The notes under the pieces were generated by a model. The model had not been told where the DNA came from. It searched no databases and was given only the letters and a program-made list of their open reading frames with translations. This document shows positions 8,660 through 17,619 of a stretch of DNA of 64,000 bases, in pieces (positions within the stretch are counted from its first letter, which is position 1; every line of letters starts with the position of its first letter). The translations under genes were made by a program, and so were the position numbers. The DNA lies in the NCBI GenBank assembly GCA_029977705.1, contig JAPOKJ010000009.1, positions 1-64,000 on the forward strand. Reading direction: 5' to 3'. The DNA comes from Burkholderiales bacterium (GTDB lineage: Bacteria; Pseudomonadota; Gammaproteobacteria; Burkholderiales; Burkholderiaceae_E).

Positions 8660-9570
8660 TTTTCACCGAACAGCCCTTGCGGACGGATCAGGAGGAACCC
8701 CAGCGCCAAAACATACGCAAACCAGTTCTCGATGCCGGTGCCGATGATCTGGCCCAGGTAGACCTCCGCGAGCTTTTCGCCCAGGCCAATGATCAGGCCG
8801 CCGATGATGGCGCCGGGCACCGAGGTGAAGCCCCCCAGGATCACCACCGGAAGGGCCTTCAGGGCCAGCACCTGCAGCGAGAACTGCACGCCCAGTTTCG
8901 AGCCCCACACCATGCCAGCGACCAGGGCGACGAAACCGGCGACCGTCCAGACGATGACCCAGATCTTGTTCAGGGGGATGCCGATCGACTGCGCCGCCTG
9001 GTGGTCATCGGCCACGGCGCGCAGGGCACGCCCGGTCGCCGTTTTCTGGAAGAACAGGGCCAGCACGATGACCAGCAAGGTCGCGATCACGGTGGCAACC
9101 AGATCGTCCCGGTTGAGCAGCAGGCCGCCCTGGAAGGTGCCTTCCAGGATCATCAGGGGATCCTTGGAGATGCCCAGGTCGATCTTGTAGATGTCCGAGC
9201 CCCAGAGGGTCTGGCCGAAGCCGTCCAGGAAATAGGTGACGCCCAGGGTGGCCATCAGCAGCACGATCGGCTCCTGGTTGACCAGCTTGCGCAGCACCAG
9301 GCGTTCGACCAGCCAGGCAAAGGCCCACATGATGACGGCCGAGAGAACGAAGGCCAGGAAGGTGGCCAACAGGCCCGCTTCGATGCCGATCCACTTGGGC
9401 AGCCATTCGGCCAGCCGGGCCATCGCAAGCGCTGCGAACAGCACCATGCCGCCCTGCGCAAAGTTGAAGACGCCGGAGGCCTTGAAGATCAGCACGATCC
9501 CCAGCGCCACCAGCGAATACAGCACGCCGGCCATCAGGCCGCCGAGCACCACTTCCAGAAAAAATCCCAT
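8641..9570 (-). CDS. livH: ABC transporter permease, LivH type
   Basis: A 309-aa inner-membrane permease of the liv-type importer. It opens with MGFFLEVVLGGLMAGVLYSL and contains the LivH signature GVFNFAQGGMV (near residue 38). It then has a string of hydrophobic segments and the coupling-loop motif GRALRAVADDHQAAQSIGI (near residue 190), and ends with a GFTSVPGAIIGG region. The ATG at 9570 gives the standard family start; the open frame runs further upstream but without recognisable protein. It lies 59 bp after livG. Confidence 0.93.
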   Translation of the reverse strand: MGFFLEVVLGGLMAGVLYSLVALGIVLIFKASGVFNFAQGGMVLFAALAMARLAEWLPKWIGIEAGLLATFLAFVLSAVIMWAFAWLVERLVLRKLVNQEPIVLLMATLGVTYFLDGFGQTLWGSDIYKIDLGISKDPLMILEGTFQGGLLLNRDDLVATVIATLLVIVLALFFQKTATGRALRAVADDHQAAQSIGIPLNKIWVIVWTVAGFVALVAGMVWGSKLGVQFSLQVLALKALPVVILGGFTSVPGAIIGGLIIGLGEKLAEVYLGQIIGTGIENWFAYVLALGFLLIRPQGLFGEKIIYRV

Positions 9571-9629
9571 GTCCCCTGTCCTTCTTGCTGTGCGATGTGC
9601 CGGGTGTGCTTGCAGGCCCTGGCGGCCCG

Positions 9630-10412
9630 TCAGTGCGCCACGCCCAGGTAGGCACTGATCACGTCTTCGTTGTTGCGCACCTCGTCCGGGGTGCCATCGC
9701 CAATCTTCTTGCCATAGTCGAGCACCACGACGCGGTCGGAGATGTCCATGACCACGCCCATGTCGTGCTCGATCAGCACGATGGTGGTGCCGAACTCGTC
9801 GTTCACATCGAGGATGAAGCGGCACATGTCCTGCTTTTCCTCGACATTCATGCCGGCCATCGGTTCGTCGAGCAGCAGCAGGCTGGGCTCCATCGCCAGT
9901 GCCCGGCCCAGGTCGACGCGTTTTTGCAGGCCGTAAGGCAGGCGGCCGACCGGTGTCTTGCGAAAGCTCTGGATTTCGAGAAAGTCGATGATGCGCTCGA
10001 CCTTTTCGCGATGCGCCAGTTCTTCGCGCTCAGCCGGGCCGATGCGCAGCATCTGGGCCAGCACGCCGGTACGCATGCGCAGGTTGCGGCCGGTCATGAT
10101 GTTGTCGAGCACGCTCATGCCCTTGAACAGGGCCAGGTTCTGGAAGGTGCGCGCCACCCCCATTTCCGCGACCTGGCGCGAGTTCATGCGGGCAAAGTTC
10201 TGGCCGCGGAACTTGATGCTGCCCTCCTGCGGCACATACACGCCGTTGATGACATTGAGCATCGAGCTCTTGCCCGCGCCATTGGGACCGATGATGGCGC
10301 GGATCTCGTGTTCGCGCACATCGAAGGAGATGTTGGTCAGGGCCTTGACACCGCCAAAGGACAGGGAAATGCTGTCCAGGCTCAGGACGACGTCACCGAT
10401 GTTTCGACTCAT
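9630..10412 (-). CDS. livG: ABC transporter ATP-binding protein, LivG type
   Basis: The second ATPase of the importer, 260 aa. Walker A is GPNGAGKS (near residue 43), then the LivG-type VARTFQNLALFKGMSVLDN, Walker B LLLLDEPMAGMN and the switch HDMGVVMDISDR. The C-terminus ends in NNEDVISAYLG, usual for LivG. The ATG at 10412 begins MSRNIGDVVLSLD; the open frame upstream belongs to no protein. It lies 53 bp downstream of the AMP-binding acyl-CoA ligase gene and 59 bp upstream of livH, so all belong to one operon. Confidence 0.93.
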   Translation of the reverse strand: MSRNIGDVVLSLDSISLSFGGVKALTNISFDVREHEIRAIIGPNGAGKSSMLNVINGVYVPQEGSIKFRGQNFARMNSRQVAEMGVARTFQNLALFKGMSVLDNIMTGRNLRMRTGVLAQMLRIGPAEREELAHREKVERIIDFLEIQSFRKTPVGRLPYGLQKRVDLGRALAMEPSLLLLDEPMAGMNVEEKQDMCRFILDVNDEFGTTIVLIEHDMGVVMDISDRVVVLDYGKKIGDGTPDEVRNNEDVISAYLGVAH

Positions 10413-10465
10413 GATGTTGTGGTGCCCAATAGCGTGCGAAGGAGGGGTGCGAAGGGTTCGATGGC

Positions 10466-12469
10466 TCAGGCGGCCTGACGGGCTGCTGCGCTGCTGAAGG
10501 TCCTGGCGTCTTCGATTGCCAGCTCGGCCGAGACCGAGCCGCTGCGCCCGTCCTCGAACTTGACTGCGGTCTCGATGAACTGGCGCTGCTTGCCACCATA
10601 GAGGGCATCGACCAGCGCCTTGTACTTGTCGCCGATGGCGCCACGCCGCACCTTGCGGGTACGGGTCAGTTCGCCATCGTCGGCATCCAGTTCCTTGTGC
10701 AGGATCAGGAAGCGGTGGATCTGCGAATCGGCCATCATCGGGTCGGCGGCCAGATCGGCATTGACCTTCTCGACGCAGTCCTTGATCAGGGCGTAGATCT
10801 CGGCGCGGCCGGCCAGGTCGACATAGCCGGCATAGGGCAGGTTGCGGCGCTCGGCGAAGTTGCCGCAGGCCTCGAAGTCGATGTTGATGAAGGCCATCAC
10901 CTGGTCGCGGCCGTCGCCGAAGGCGACCGCTTCCTTGATGTAGGGGAAGAACTTGAGCTTGTTCTCGATGTACTTGGGCGCGAACATCGCGCCACCCGCC
11001 ATCTTGCCCACATCCTTGGCCCGGTCGATGATCTTGAGGTGGCCGTCCTGGTCGAAGTAGCCGGCATCGCCGGTGTGATACCAGCCCTGGGGATCCTTGA
11101 CCTCGGCCGTGGCCACCGGGTTCTTGTAGTACTCGCGCAGCAGGCCCGGCGAGCGGATGAGGATTTCGCCGCTGTCCGAGACCTTGATCTCGACGCCTTT
11201 GACGGCCGGCCCGACGGTGTCGGCCTTGACCTGGCCGTTGGGCTGGATGCACACGAAAACTGCAGTTTCGGTGGAGCCGTACAGCTGTTTGAGGTTGATG
11301 CCCAGCGAGCGATAGAACACGAACAGGTCCGGGCCGATGGCCTCACCGGCGGTGTAGGCCACGCGGATCTTGCTCATGCCCAGCGTGTTGCGCAGCGGCC
11401 CGTAGACCAGCAGGCGCCCCAGGAAGTACTTGATGCGATCGCCCATGCCGACGCTGCCATCGCCATCGAGGATGCGACCGCCCACGCGTTTGGCCACGTC
11501 CATGAAGTAGTGGAACATGCGCCGCTTGATCGGGGCGGCATCTTCCATGCGGATGGTGACCTGGGTGAGCAGACCCTCGAGCACACGGGGAGGGGCGAAA
11601 TAATAGGTCGGTCCGATCTCGCGCATGTCCGAGAGCACGGTGTCCGAGGATTCGGGGCAGTTCACGGTGAAACCGTTGACCAGCCACTGCGAGTAGGAAA
11701 AGATGTTTTGGCCGATCCAGGCCATCGGCAGATAGGCAAGGATTTCCTCGCTCGGCTGCAGGTGCTCCATCTGGCTGGCCACTGCCGACATGGCAATCAG
11801 GTTGCGATTGCCATGGATCACGCCCTTGGGATTGCCCGTGGTGCCGGAGGTGTAGAACATGGCGGCGGTGTCGTCGGGCGAGCCCTCGGCCAGCTTCTGT
11901 TCGAAAAAGCCCGGCTTGCCCTTGATCAGGTCGCGGCCGCGGGCCAGCAATTGGTCATAGGAGGCCAGACGCGCATCGCTGTAGTTGCGCAGGCCGCGCG
12001 GGTCGTCGAAGTAGATGTGCTGCAGGAGCGGGCACTGCGGGCTGATCTCGAGCAGCTTGTCGACCTGTTCCTGGTCCTCGACCAGGCCGAAGGCGATCTC
12101 TGCGTTCTGGAACACGAAGACCATTTCGGCTGCGACCGCATCCTGGTACATCGGTACCGGAATGCCCCCCAGGGTCTGGACTGCGATCATCGCGGTATAC
12201 AGGCGCGGCCGGTTCTCGCCGATGAGGGCAAAGTTCATGCCGCGCTTGAATCCGTCGGCATCCAGTGCGCAGGCCAGGGCCTCGACATCGGCCTTCAGGG
12301 CCGACCAGCTGATCGCCTGCCAGATGCCCAGATCCTTTTCTCGCAAGGCCGGCGCCTGCGGACGCTCGCTGGCATGCTTGGCCAGCAGGCGCGGGAAGGT
12401 CGTGTCGCCCATGCGCGCCACTTCTTCGGCTTGCGCAGCACTGACCGTGCCGAATTGGGCCTGTGTCAT
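10466..12469 (-). CDS. AMP-dependent acyl-CoA synthetase (long-chain type)
   Basis: A 667-aa adenylate-forming ligase that joins a carboxylic acid to CoA with ATP. The AMP-binding P-loop is FYTSGTTGNPKGVIHGN (near residue 185), followed by QLYGSTETAVF (A5-like). The hinge region reads GWYHTGDAGYFDQDGHLKIIDR, then KVGKMAGG-type lid residues (DVGKMAGGAMFAPKYIE). The first gene of the liv operon; the ATG at 12469 has a GGAG site 9 bases upstream. An in-frame ATG at 12520 exists, but the GCAGCC/GGCTGC hairpin (12492-12507) lies between the two, which favours the shorter form. The substrate may be a fatty or aromatic acid; ligases beside liv-type transporters are common in Burkholderiales. Confidence 0.88.
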   Translation of the reverse strand: MTQAQFGTVSAAQAEEVARMGDTTFPRLLAKHASERPQAPALREKDLGIWQAISWSALKADVEALACALDADGFKRGMNFALIGENRPRLYTAMIAVQTLGGIPVPMYQDAVAAEMVFVFQNAEIAFGLVEDQEQVDKLLEISPQCPLLQHIYFDDPRGLRNYSDARLASYDQLLARGRDLIKGKPGFFEQKLAEGSPDDTAAMFYTSGTTGNPKGVIHGNRNLIAMSAVASQMEHLQPSEEILAYLPMAWIGQNIFSYSQWLVNGFTVNCPESSDTVLSDMREIGPTYYFAPPRVLEGLLTQVTIRMEDAAPIKRRMFHYFMDVAKRVGGRILDGDGSVGMGDRIKYFLGRLLVYGPLRNTLGMSKIRVAYTAGEAIGPDLFVFYRSLGINLKQLYGSTETAVFVCIQPNGQVKADTVGPAVKGVEIKVSDSGEILIRSPGLLREYYKNPVATAEVKDPQGWYHTGDAGYFDQDGHLKIIDRAKDVGKMAGGAMFAPKYIENKLKFFPYIKEAVAFGDGRDQVMAFINIDFEACGNFAERRNLPYAGYVDLAGRAEIYALIKDCVEKVNADLAADPMMADSQIHRFLILHKELDADDGELTRTRKVRRGAIGDKYKALVDALYGGKQRQFIETAVKFEDGRSGSVSAELAIEDARTFSSAAARQAA

Positions 12470-12491
12470 TGTCTTGTCTCCACCCCGGTAT

Positions 12492-12507
12492 GCAGCCTGG
12501 AGGCTGC
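12492..12507 (-). repeat. Hairpin in the leader of the acyl-CoA synthetase gene
   Basis: GCAGCC-TGGA-GGCTGC forms a perfect 6-bp stem with a 4-base loop, 22 bases upstream of the ATG at 12469 and next to its GGAG ribosome site. It could modulate translation of the first gene of the liv operon. Confidence 0.5.
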
Positions 12508-12650
12508 GTTGATGCGGCATTGCTCAGTCGAACCTGTGCGCTTGGACACTAAGCGTTCTGCCTTACAACTGCCTGACCATGCGCTGCGCTCTGGGGCGCG
12601 ATGGACGCAGGTCAAGGGAAGCGAAGTGTAGCCAAGTGCGCGCCGCTTTC

Positions 12651-12666
12651 TGTCAGTTGAGCGACA
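12651..12666. promoter_or_regulatory. Weak candidate Crp/Fnr-family operator
   Basis: TGTC-N8-GACA lies 36 bp upstream of the Crp/Fnr gene, in the 234-bp divergent region shared with the liv operon. Only four bases per arm match, so this is a guess based on position. CGCTT-N7-AAGCG at 12539-12555 is another small inverted repeat in the same region. No clear -35/-10 pair was recognised. Confidence 0.25.
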
Positions 12667-12702
12667 ATTGAAGGGCTTTTTGATCCCCTGGGCCAATCCC
12701 CG

Positions 12703-13389
12703 ATGCGTTCCCTGGACCAACTGCTCGCTGCTGCCCCCTGGATGGCGACGCTTGATGCGGCGCAGCAGACGCGCGTCCGGCAAGAGGTGCTGGTCAAGGA
12801 TTTTCCGGCCAATGCCATCGTCTGCAAGAAGAACGAGCGCGTGTTGCACTGGGTCGGCGTGGTCGATGGTCTGATCAAGATTTCCAATGTGTCGATGGAT
12901 GGCAAGGCCATGACCTTCACCGGAGTGCCGGCCGGGGGCTGGGTGGGGGAAGGCTCGATGCTCAAGGATGAGCCGCGCAAGTACGATGTGATCGCCCTGC
13001 GCGATTCGCGCATCGCCCTGATGCCCCTGCGCACCTTCCAGACCTTGCTCGAGACCAGCCTGGCCTTCAACCGCTTTCTGCTGGTGCAGCTGAATGAGCG
13101 CCTGGGCCAGATGCTGGGTACGGTGGAGGTCGAGCGCCTGCTCGGGCCCGACGCCCGGCTGGCGCGGCTGGTAGCCGGCCTGTTCAATCCGGTGCTTTAT
13201 CCCGGCCAGGGCAACCGGCTCGAGATCTCGCAGAGCGAACTGGGGTATTTGTCGGGCTTGTCACGCCAGCGCACGAACCAGGCCCTGCAGGTGCTGCAGG
13301 ATGCGGGCCTGCTGCGCGTGGACTACGGCTCGGTCGAAGTGCTCGACCTGGAGGCGCTGCGGCGCTTCGAAGATCAGGGTACCCGGTAG
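12703..13389 (+). CDS. Crp/Fnr family transcriptional regulator
   Basis: A 228-aa regulator with an N-terminal cyclic-nucleotide-binding-like jelly roll (about residues 20-130, GGWVGEGSMLKD near residue 77) and a C-terminal winged helix. The helix-turn-helix is near residues 170-200 (ISQSELGYLSGLSRQRTNQAL). It lacks the N-terminal cysteine cluster of Fnr, so it is not an iron-sulfur oxygen sensor. It is divergent from the acyl-CoA ligase/liv operon, and the same pairing is common in Burkholderiales, so it probably controls that operon. The effector is unknown, possibly an acyl-CoA or the imported acid. No convincing ribosome site precedes ATG 12703. Confidence 0.87.
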   Translation: MRSLDQLLAAAPWMATLDAAQQTRVRQEVLVKDFPANAIVCKKNERVLHWVGVVDGLIKISNVSMDGKAMTFTGVPAGGWVGEGSMLKDEPRKYDVIALRDSRIALMPLRTFQTLLETSLAFNRFLLVQLNERLGQMLGTVEVERLLGPDARLARLVAGLFNPVLYPGQGNRLEISQSELGYLSGLSRQRTNQALQVLQDAGLLRVDYGSVEVLDLEALRRFEDQGTR

Positions 13390-13413
13390 GGAAGGTCCGT
13401 CAGGACCAGCCGG

Positions 13414-13839
13414 TCAGGGCTTCAGGTAGGCGTAGCCCTGGCGCTGCAGCTTGGTCACCCGCACCACGCCCGACGGCGTGAAGCTGGCCTCGGGGATGAA
13501 TTGCTCACGCTTGAGGCTGCGGTTTTTCAGGGTGATCTCGCAGACCTCGAACTTGACCCCGCGCTGGACCAGTTCCTCGACCGTGATGGCGTAGGGATTG
13601 CCGTTGCGGTCCTTGGCGTCGAGCATCAGAAAGTCCACGCCCTGGGCATGGGTGACCACGGTGATGCGGGCGCCCGGGTCGGTATCCAGATGGTTCTTGA
13701 TGTTGCGCAGCCCGCCCAGTGCCTGGCTGGCGGTATCGCTGATGTGATACACCACCTGGTCCGGTCCCTGGGCCTGGGCCAGGGCGAGGGGAGCAAGAAA
13801 AAGCAGCCAGAGGCTGAGGAAAAGTCGCTGGAGGGTCAT
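13414..13839 (-). CDS. Secreted DsrE-family protein of the sox locus
   Basis: A 141-aa protein with a signal peptide (LFLSLWLLFLAPLALAQA, residues 5-22) and a DsrE-like fold (VVYHISDTASQALGGLRNIKN; ITVVTHAQGVDFL; KFEVCEITL with a single conserved cysteine near residue 107). DsrE relatives handle sulfur carried on cysteines. It is the last gene after soxB with a 77-bp gap, so a role with periplasmic sulfur intermediates is likely. The ATG at 13839 follows AAAGG; the ATG at 13857 is a weaker choice. Confidence 0.8.
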   Translation of the reverse strand: MTLQRLFLSLWLLFLAPLALAQAQGPDQVVYHISDTASQALGGLRNIKNHLDTDPGARITVVTHAQGVDFLMLDAKDRNGNPYAITVEELVQRGVKFEVCEITLKNRSLKREQFIPEASFTPSGVVRVTKLQRQGYAYLKP

Positions 13840-13916
13840 GACGGGCCTTTCGTGCAAGCGCCACCGAGGTTAGCAGAGCGGCGCGCCGGTCGGCCGCCAT
13901 GGCCCCGCAGGACGGT

Positions 13917-15647
13917 TCAGGGCATCAGTCCGGCATTGCCGGCCACCCCGATCAGCCGCGGCTGGTTGATGCTGCGGGGTCGCACGCTGCCCTGGCTCTT
14001 GAGCCAGGTCTCCATGACATCCCAGATCATCTTGTTGCCGGCGCTGCGGGCTTCTTCGGCCACAGGCGCCCAGCCGGCCACCTTGTAGGTCTTGCCGGCC
14101 TCGATGGGTACCCCGTTCAGGCGCATGTCCTGGATGCGATTGCCCATTTTCTCGCCCGGGGCGCAGGCATAGGTCAGACCGCCGACCCGGACCATGTCGC
14201 CGCCCTGCTGGTAATAGGGGTCGGGATTGAACAGGTTGTCGCAGACATCCTCGAGCACCGTCTTGAGGGTCTCGCCGCTCATGTCGCTCAGGGTCGCATA
14301 GGAGTAGGTGGTGGCCAGCTGGTCCATCAGCAACTCGCGGCTGATCGCCTGGCCGGGCAGCAGGGTCGTGCCCCACCGGAAGCCGGGCGAGAAGGCGATC
14401 TGGGCGCCTTGCACCGCCATCATGCCATCGAGGATGAGCTGGTCCCAGCTGCCGTTGAAATTGCCGCGCCGGTACAGCAGACCTTCGGTGAGGGCGAGCT
14501 TTTCCTCGAGCCTGGCCAGGTGCGGTGCACGGATCCTGTCGATCAGGGCCTGCATCGCGGGATCGGGGCGCAGCATGTTCGAGAACACCGGCAACAGCTT
14601 GTAGCGCCAGTCGGTGAGCTTGCCACCAGACACCTGCAGGTCGAGCACGCCCAGGAACTTGCCATTGCTGCCGGCATTGGTGACCAGGGTCTGGCCGCCT
14701 GCATTTTTCACGATGATGGGCATCGGCACCCCGTCGTGGGTGTGGCCGCCCAGGATGGCGTCGATGCCACGCACCCTTGAGGCCATCTTCAGGTCCACGT
14801 CCATGCCGTTGTGCGACAGCACCACGACCAGTTGTGCACCCTCGGCGCGAGCCTCGTCGACCTGCTTTTGCATCGACTCGTCCTGGATGCCGAAGGTCCA
14901 GTCGGCCACCAGGTAGCGCGGGTTGGCGATCGGCGTGTAAGGGAAGGCTTGGCCGATGATGGCCACCTTGATGCCATTGATCTCGCGCAGCGTACGCGAG
15001 GGAAAGACCGGGTCTTCGAAATCGCGGGTGCGGATGTTCTGGGCGAGAAAGTCGATGCGACCCTTGAAGTCCTTCTCGACGATCTCCTTGACGCGGTCCT
15101 GGCCGAGGGTGAATTCCCAGTGCCCGGTCATGACGTCCACACCGAGCAGCTTGCAGGCCTCGACCATGTCCTGGCCATTGCTCCACAAGGCGGTGGCCGA
15201 GCCCTGCCAGGTGTCGCCGCCATCGAGCAGCAGGGCGCCGGGACGCGAGGCCTTCAGCTGCCTGACAAGGGTCGCCAGATGGGCGAAGCCGCCGACCTTG
15301 CCATAGGCGCGGGCGGCCTTCTCGAAATCCAGGGCAGTGTAGGCATGGGCCAGGGCTGTTCCGCTCCTGACGCCGGCCGCCTTGAGCAGGTGCTCGCCCA
15401 CCAGATGCGGCGCCTGCCCGGCCATGTTGCCAATGCCCAGGTTGACGCTGGGCTCCCGGAAATGGATCGGCAGCAGTTGCGCATGGCAATCGGTCATGTG
15501 CAGCAGGCTGACCTGGCCGAAGCGGGGCATGTCGTAGAGCCCGGCTTCGGCGCTGGCGGCATCCGCATCAGCGAACCGGCCCAGCGCCATGCCGGCTGCG
15601 GAGGCCATGCCCAGCAGGCGGGCGAATTCCCGGCGAGACATATTCAT
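13917..15647 (-). CDS. soxB: Thiosulfohydrolase SoxB
   Basis: SoxB is a periplasmic dimanganese enzyme that hydrolyses the terminal sulfone from the SoxY-bound thiosulfate adduct, releasing sulfate. The 576-aa protein starts with a Tat-type signal (SRREFARLLGMASAAGMALG). It carries the metallophosphoesterase/5'-nucleotidase motifs: TDCHAQ (residues 52-57), GGDTWQGS near 142, GHWEFT, SHNGMD and GGHTHDG. The C-terminal nucleotidase-like domain is complete. It follows soxX by 62 bp. An in-frame ATG two codons later (15641) is an alternative start. Confidence 0.97.
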   Translation of the reverse strand: MNMSRREFARLLGMASAAGMALGRFADADAASAEAGLYDMPRFGQVSLLHMTDCHAQLLPIHFREPSVNLGIGNMAGQAPHLVGEHLLKAAGVRSGTALAHAYTALDFEKAARAYGKVGGFAHLATLVRQLKASRPGALLLDGGDTWQGSATALWSNGQDMVEACKLLGVDVMTGHWEFTLGQDRVKEIVEKDFKGRIDFLAQNIRTRDFEDPVFPSRTLREINGIKVAIIGQAFPYTPIANPRYLVADWTFGIQDESMQKQVDEARAEGAQLVVVLSHNGMDVDLKMASRVRGIDAILGGHTHDGVPMPIIVKNAGGQTLVTNAGSNGKFLGVLDLQVSGGKLTDWRYKLLPVFSNMLRPDPAMQALIDRIRAPHLARLEEKLALTEGLLYRRGNFNGSWDQLILDGMMAVQGAQIAFSPGFRWGTTLLPGQAISRELLMDQLATTYSYATLSDMSGETLKTVLEDVCDNLFNPDPYYQQGGDMVRVGGLTYACAPGEKMGNRIQDMRLNGVPIEAGKTYKVAGWAPVAEEARSAGNKMIWDVMETWLKSQGSVRPRSINQPRLIGVAGNAGLMP

Positions 15648-15709
15648 GATTCAGTACCTGATGATATTCAGGACGCGGCCCCGTTCGCTGGGCCAGGTGC
15701 CGACCGCCC

Positions 15710-16357
15710 TTACTTGTTGACCGGCGAATTGGGATCGAGCAGCAGGGCCATCACATGCCGCACCTGATCCTCGCTGAGCACCCCGACATGGCCCAGCCGC
15801 GGCATGTTGGAGCAGGCGTTGTAGGCCTTGGCATTCCAGATCTTGCCCCAGGTGTACTCGACGATGGGCCTGGCAGCTGCGCTCCTTGGATCGACGACTC
15901 CGCGCAGCTTGCCGTACTGGTACAGGCTCGGGCCGATCGTGCCATAGGAGATCTCCTGCGGCGCAATCTGGTGGCAGTTGTAGCAGTTGCCGCCATTGGC
16001 CTTGGGGTCGGTATCGGTCCAGGTCATGCCGCGGCCGTTCTGGGCCAGCTTTTCGCCCTCGCGCCAGTCGCCCAGGAACTGCCCGTTGGCCGGCCACTTG
16101 ATGGTCTTGAGGTTGGCCTCCTCGATAGCCTTGCCGCGGGCCTCGGGCAGCTTGCCCTCTGGCGCCAGCGAGCACTCGCGGTTGGCATCGTCCTGGGTCA
16201 GTCGCTCGACTGATGCAATGCCTTCGCTGCGGAAGGAATTGCGGATCATGGCAGAGGCCAGTTCGTCATAGTTGACGCCTGCCATCGTGGCGCAACCGGC
16301 CAACGCCAGCAAGGTGGCCGGGATCGCCAGCAGGCGCAAGGTCTTGGAAGTGTTCAT
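15710..16357 (-). CDS. soxX: Cytochrome c SoxX
   Basis: The small haem subunit of the SoxAX complex, which oxidatively links thiosulfate to SoxY. The 215-aa protein has one haem site, CYNCH (residues 125-129), and a distal methionine candidate in CSNMPRLGH. Residues 19-22 read LAGC after a hydrophobic stretch, which looks like a lipobox, so this SoxX may be a lipoprotein anchored in a membrane. It follows soxA by only 9 bp with a GAAGG ribosome site. Confidence 0.93.
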   Translation of the reverse strand: MNTSKTLRLLAIPATLLALAGCATMAGVNYDELASAMIRNSFRSEGIASVERLTQDDANRECSLAPEGKLPEARGKAIEEANLKTIKWPANGQFLGDWREGEKLAQNGRGMTWTDTDPKANGGNCYNCHQIAPQEISYGTIGPSLYQYGKLRGVVDPRSAAARPIVEYTWGKIWNAKAYNACSNMPRLGHVGVLSEDQVRHVMALLLDPNSPVNK

Positions 16358-16366
16358 GAACGGCCT

Positions 16367-17185
16367 TCAGCGCTTGATCGAGGGCGCAATCGATTGCGAG
16401 CCCCGGGAGTTGACACCCATGTATACCGACAGGGCGACGGTGACATCCGACGCGAAACCGGGAAAAGGAAAGCGCTGCTGGCGGAAGCAGTCGTTCAGGC
16501 GGCGCTGCATGCCCCACAGCTCACCGGCCGATACCCGGTAGGCGGGCCAGGCGGCAAAGCCCACGCCATCGCCCGGGTTGCGCGTCAGGTTGGGCAGGTC
16601 CTGAAGGCGGATGCGCTTGCCGTCCTCGCCATGGCAGGAGGCGCAGGAAAAGTCGTAGCTGCCCGCGCGATAGAAGAAGGCGCGCTTGCCCAGCTCGTAC
16701 ATCTTGCGCTCTTCGGGGTGCGCCTGCGGCAGTGCAAAGCGCATGCCCTTGGATTCGGCCGAGATCCAGGCCACCAGCCCCTCCAGGTTGCGCTGCTCAT
16801 CGCGACCAAACGGGGTGGCGATGGTCTTGGCCGCCGGAATGCCTTGCAGCACCTCCATGCAGGTGAGCAGGCGGGATTCGAGGTCCTGCACCTTGCCGGT
16901 GTCGGCAAACCAGCGCGGCAACTCGACGAAGGCCCCCTTGACCACGCCCGGGCCCTTGCCCAGATCGCATTTCTCGAGGGTGGCCGCCTTTGGGCCCCGC
17001 TTTTGTTTCCACAGGTCTTCGCCACGGGCCTCGAACAACTCGGCCGGGTTGCCATCGGCAATCATGTTGCGGTATTCGTTGATACCGTCGGCCGCAGACT
17101 TGGGCTGGGCCGTGGCGATCGACTGGGCAAGGGCCAGTGCGCCACCGAGCAGGACCGGAAGCAGCAGGCGCCGGGGCTTGATCAT
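16367..17185 (-). CDS. soxA: Cytochrome c SoxA (single-haem type)
   Basis: The catalytic subunit of SoxAX. The 272-aa protein has a signal peptide (LLLPVLLGGALALAQSIATA). It shows one haem motif, CASCH (residues 181-185). The active cysteine ligand is Cys233 in RRLNDCFRQQ. The region that holds the first haem in two-haem SoxA has only two isolated cysteines (Cys73, Cys109), as in single-haem SoxA proteins where they form a disulfide. ATG 17185 follows GAGGAG and gives a clean signal peptide; an in-frame ATG at 17242 would overlap soxZ. Confidence 0.94.
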   Translation of the reverse strand: MIKPRRLLLPVLLGGALALAQSIATAQPKSAADGINEYRNMIADGNPAELFEARGEDLWKQKRGPKAATLEKCDLGKGPGVVKGAFVELPRWFADTGKVQDLESRLLTCMEVLQGIPAAKTIATPFGRDEQRNLEGLVAWISAESKGMRFALPQAHPEERKMYELGKRAFFYRAGSYDFSCASCHGEDGKRIRLQDLPNLTRNPGDGVGFAAWPAYRVSAGELWGMQRRLNDCFRQQRFPFPGFASDVTVALSVYMGVNSRGSQSIAPSIKR

Positions 17186-17222
17186 GAGGTCTCCTCGTTC
17201 GCTGGGTCGCGCAGTCCCGGGC

Positions 17223-17534
17223 TCAGGCAACGGTGGCCTCATCGGTCCGGCTGTCGCCCTTGTTGTCCTTCCAGGTCAGGGCAATCTTGTCACCAGCCTT
17301 GACGCCCTTGATCGTGAACTGGGTGAAGGGGTTTTTTGAGACCGCCGGCCCCCAGTGGGCGGTCAGCACGGTCTTGCCATTGTGGGTCGCGATCACGTCC
17401 TGGATGTACCAGGCGGGGATGACCTTGCCGGTCGGGTCCTTGCGCTGGCCGGTCTCCATCTCGTGGGCCATCAGGACGCGGACGGTGGCCTTGTCTCCAG
17501 CCAGTTGGGCGCGGATGCGCATCGGGTCTGCCAT
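17223..17534 (-). CDS. soxZ: Sulfur carrier partner SoxZ
   Basis: SoxZ forms the heterodimer with SoxY that carries sulfur intermediates between Sox enzymes in the periplasm. The 103-aa protein has the Ig-like SoxZ sequence (MRIRAQLAGDKATVRVLM; HWGPAVSKNPFTQFTIKG) and no signal peptide, as expected because it is co-exported with SoxY. It lies between soxY (85-bp gap) and soxA (37-bp gap). Confidence 0.96.
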   Translation of the reverse strand: MADPMRIRAQLAGDKATVRVLMAHEMETGQRKDPTGKVIPAWYIQDVIATHNGKTVLTAHWGPAVSKNPFTQFTIKGVKAGDKIALTWKDNKGDSRTDEATVA

Positions 17535-17619
17535 GTTCTTTCTCCTTCATTGGGGCAGCACGGCGGGCGTGCGGGCCCATGGTATCGGTGGTTCGGGTTC
17601 GGGGCTTGCGCTGCGGCGA

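Noticed and set aside
10697-12631. A 644-aa plus-strand frame opposite the acyl-CoA synthetase
   Set aside because: The minus strand encodes a clear adenylate-forming enzyme; the plus frame shows no motif or plausible start.
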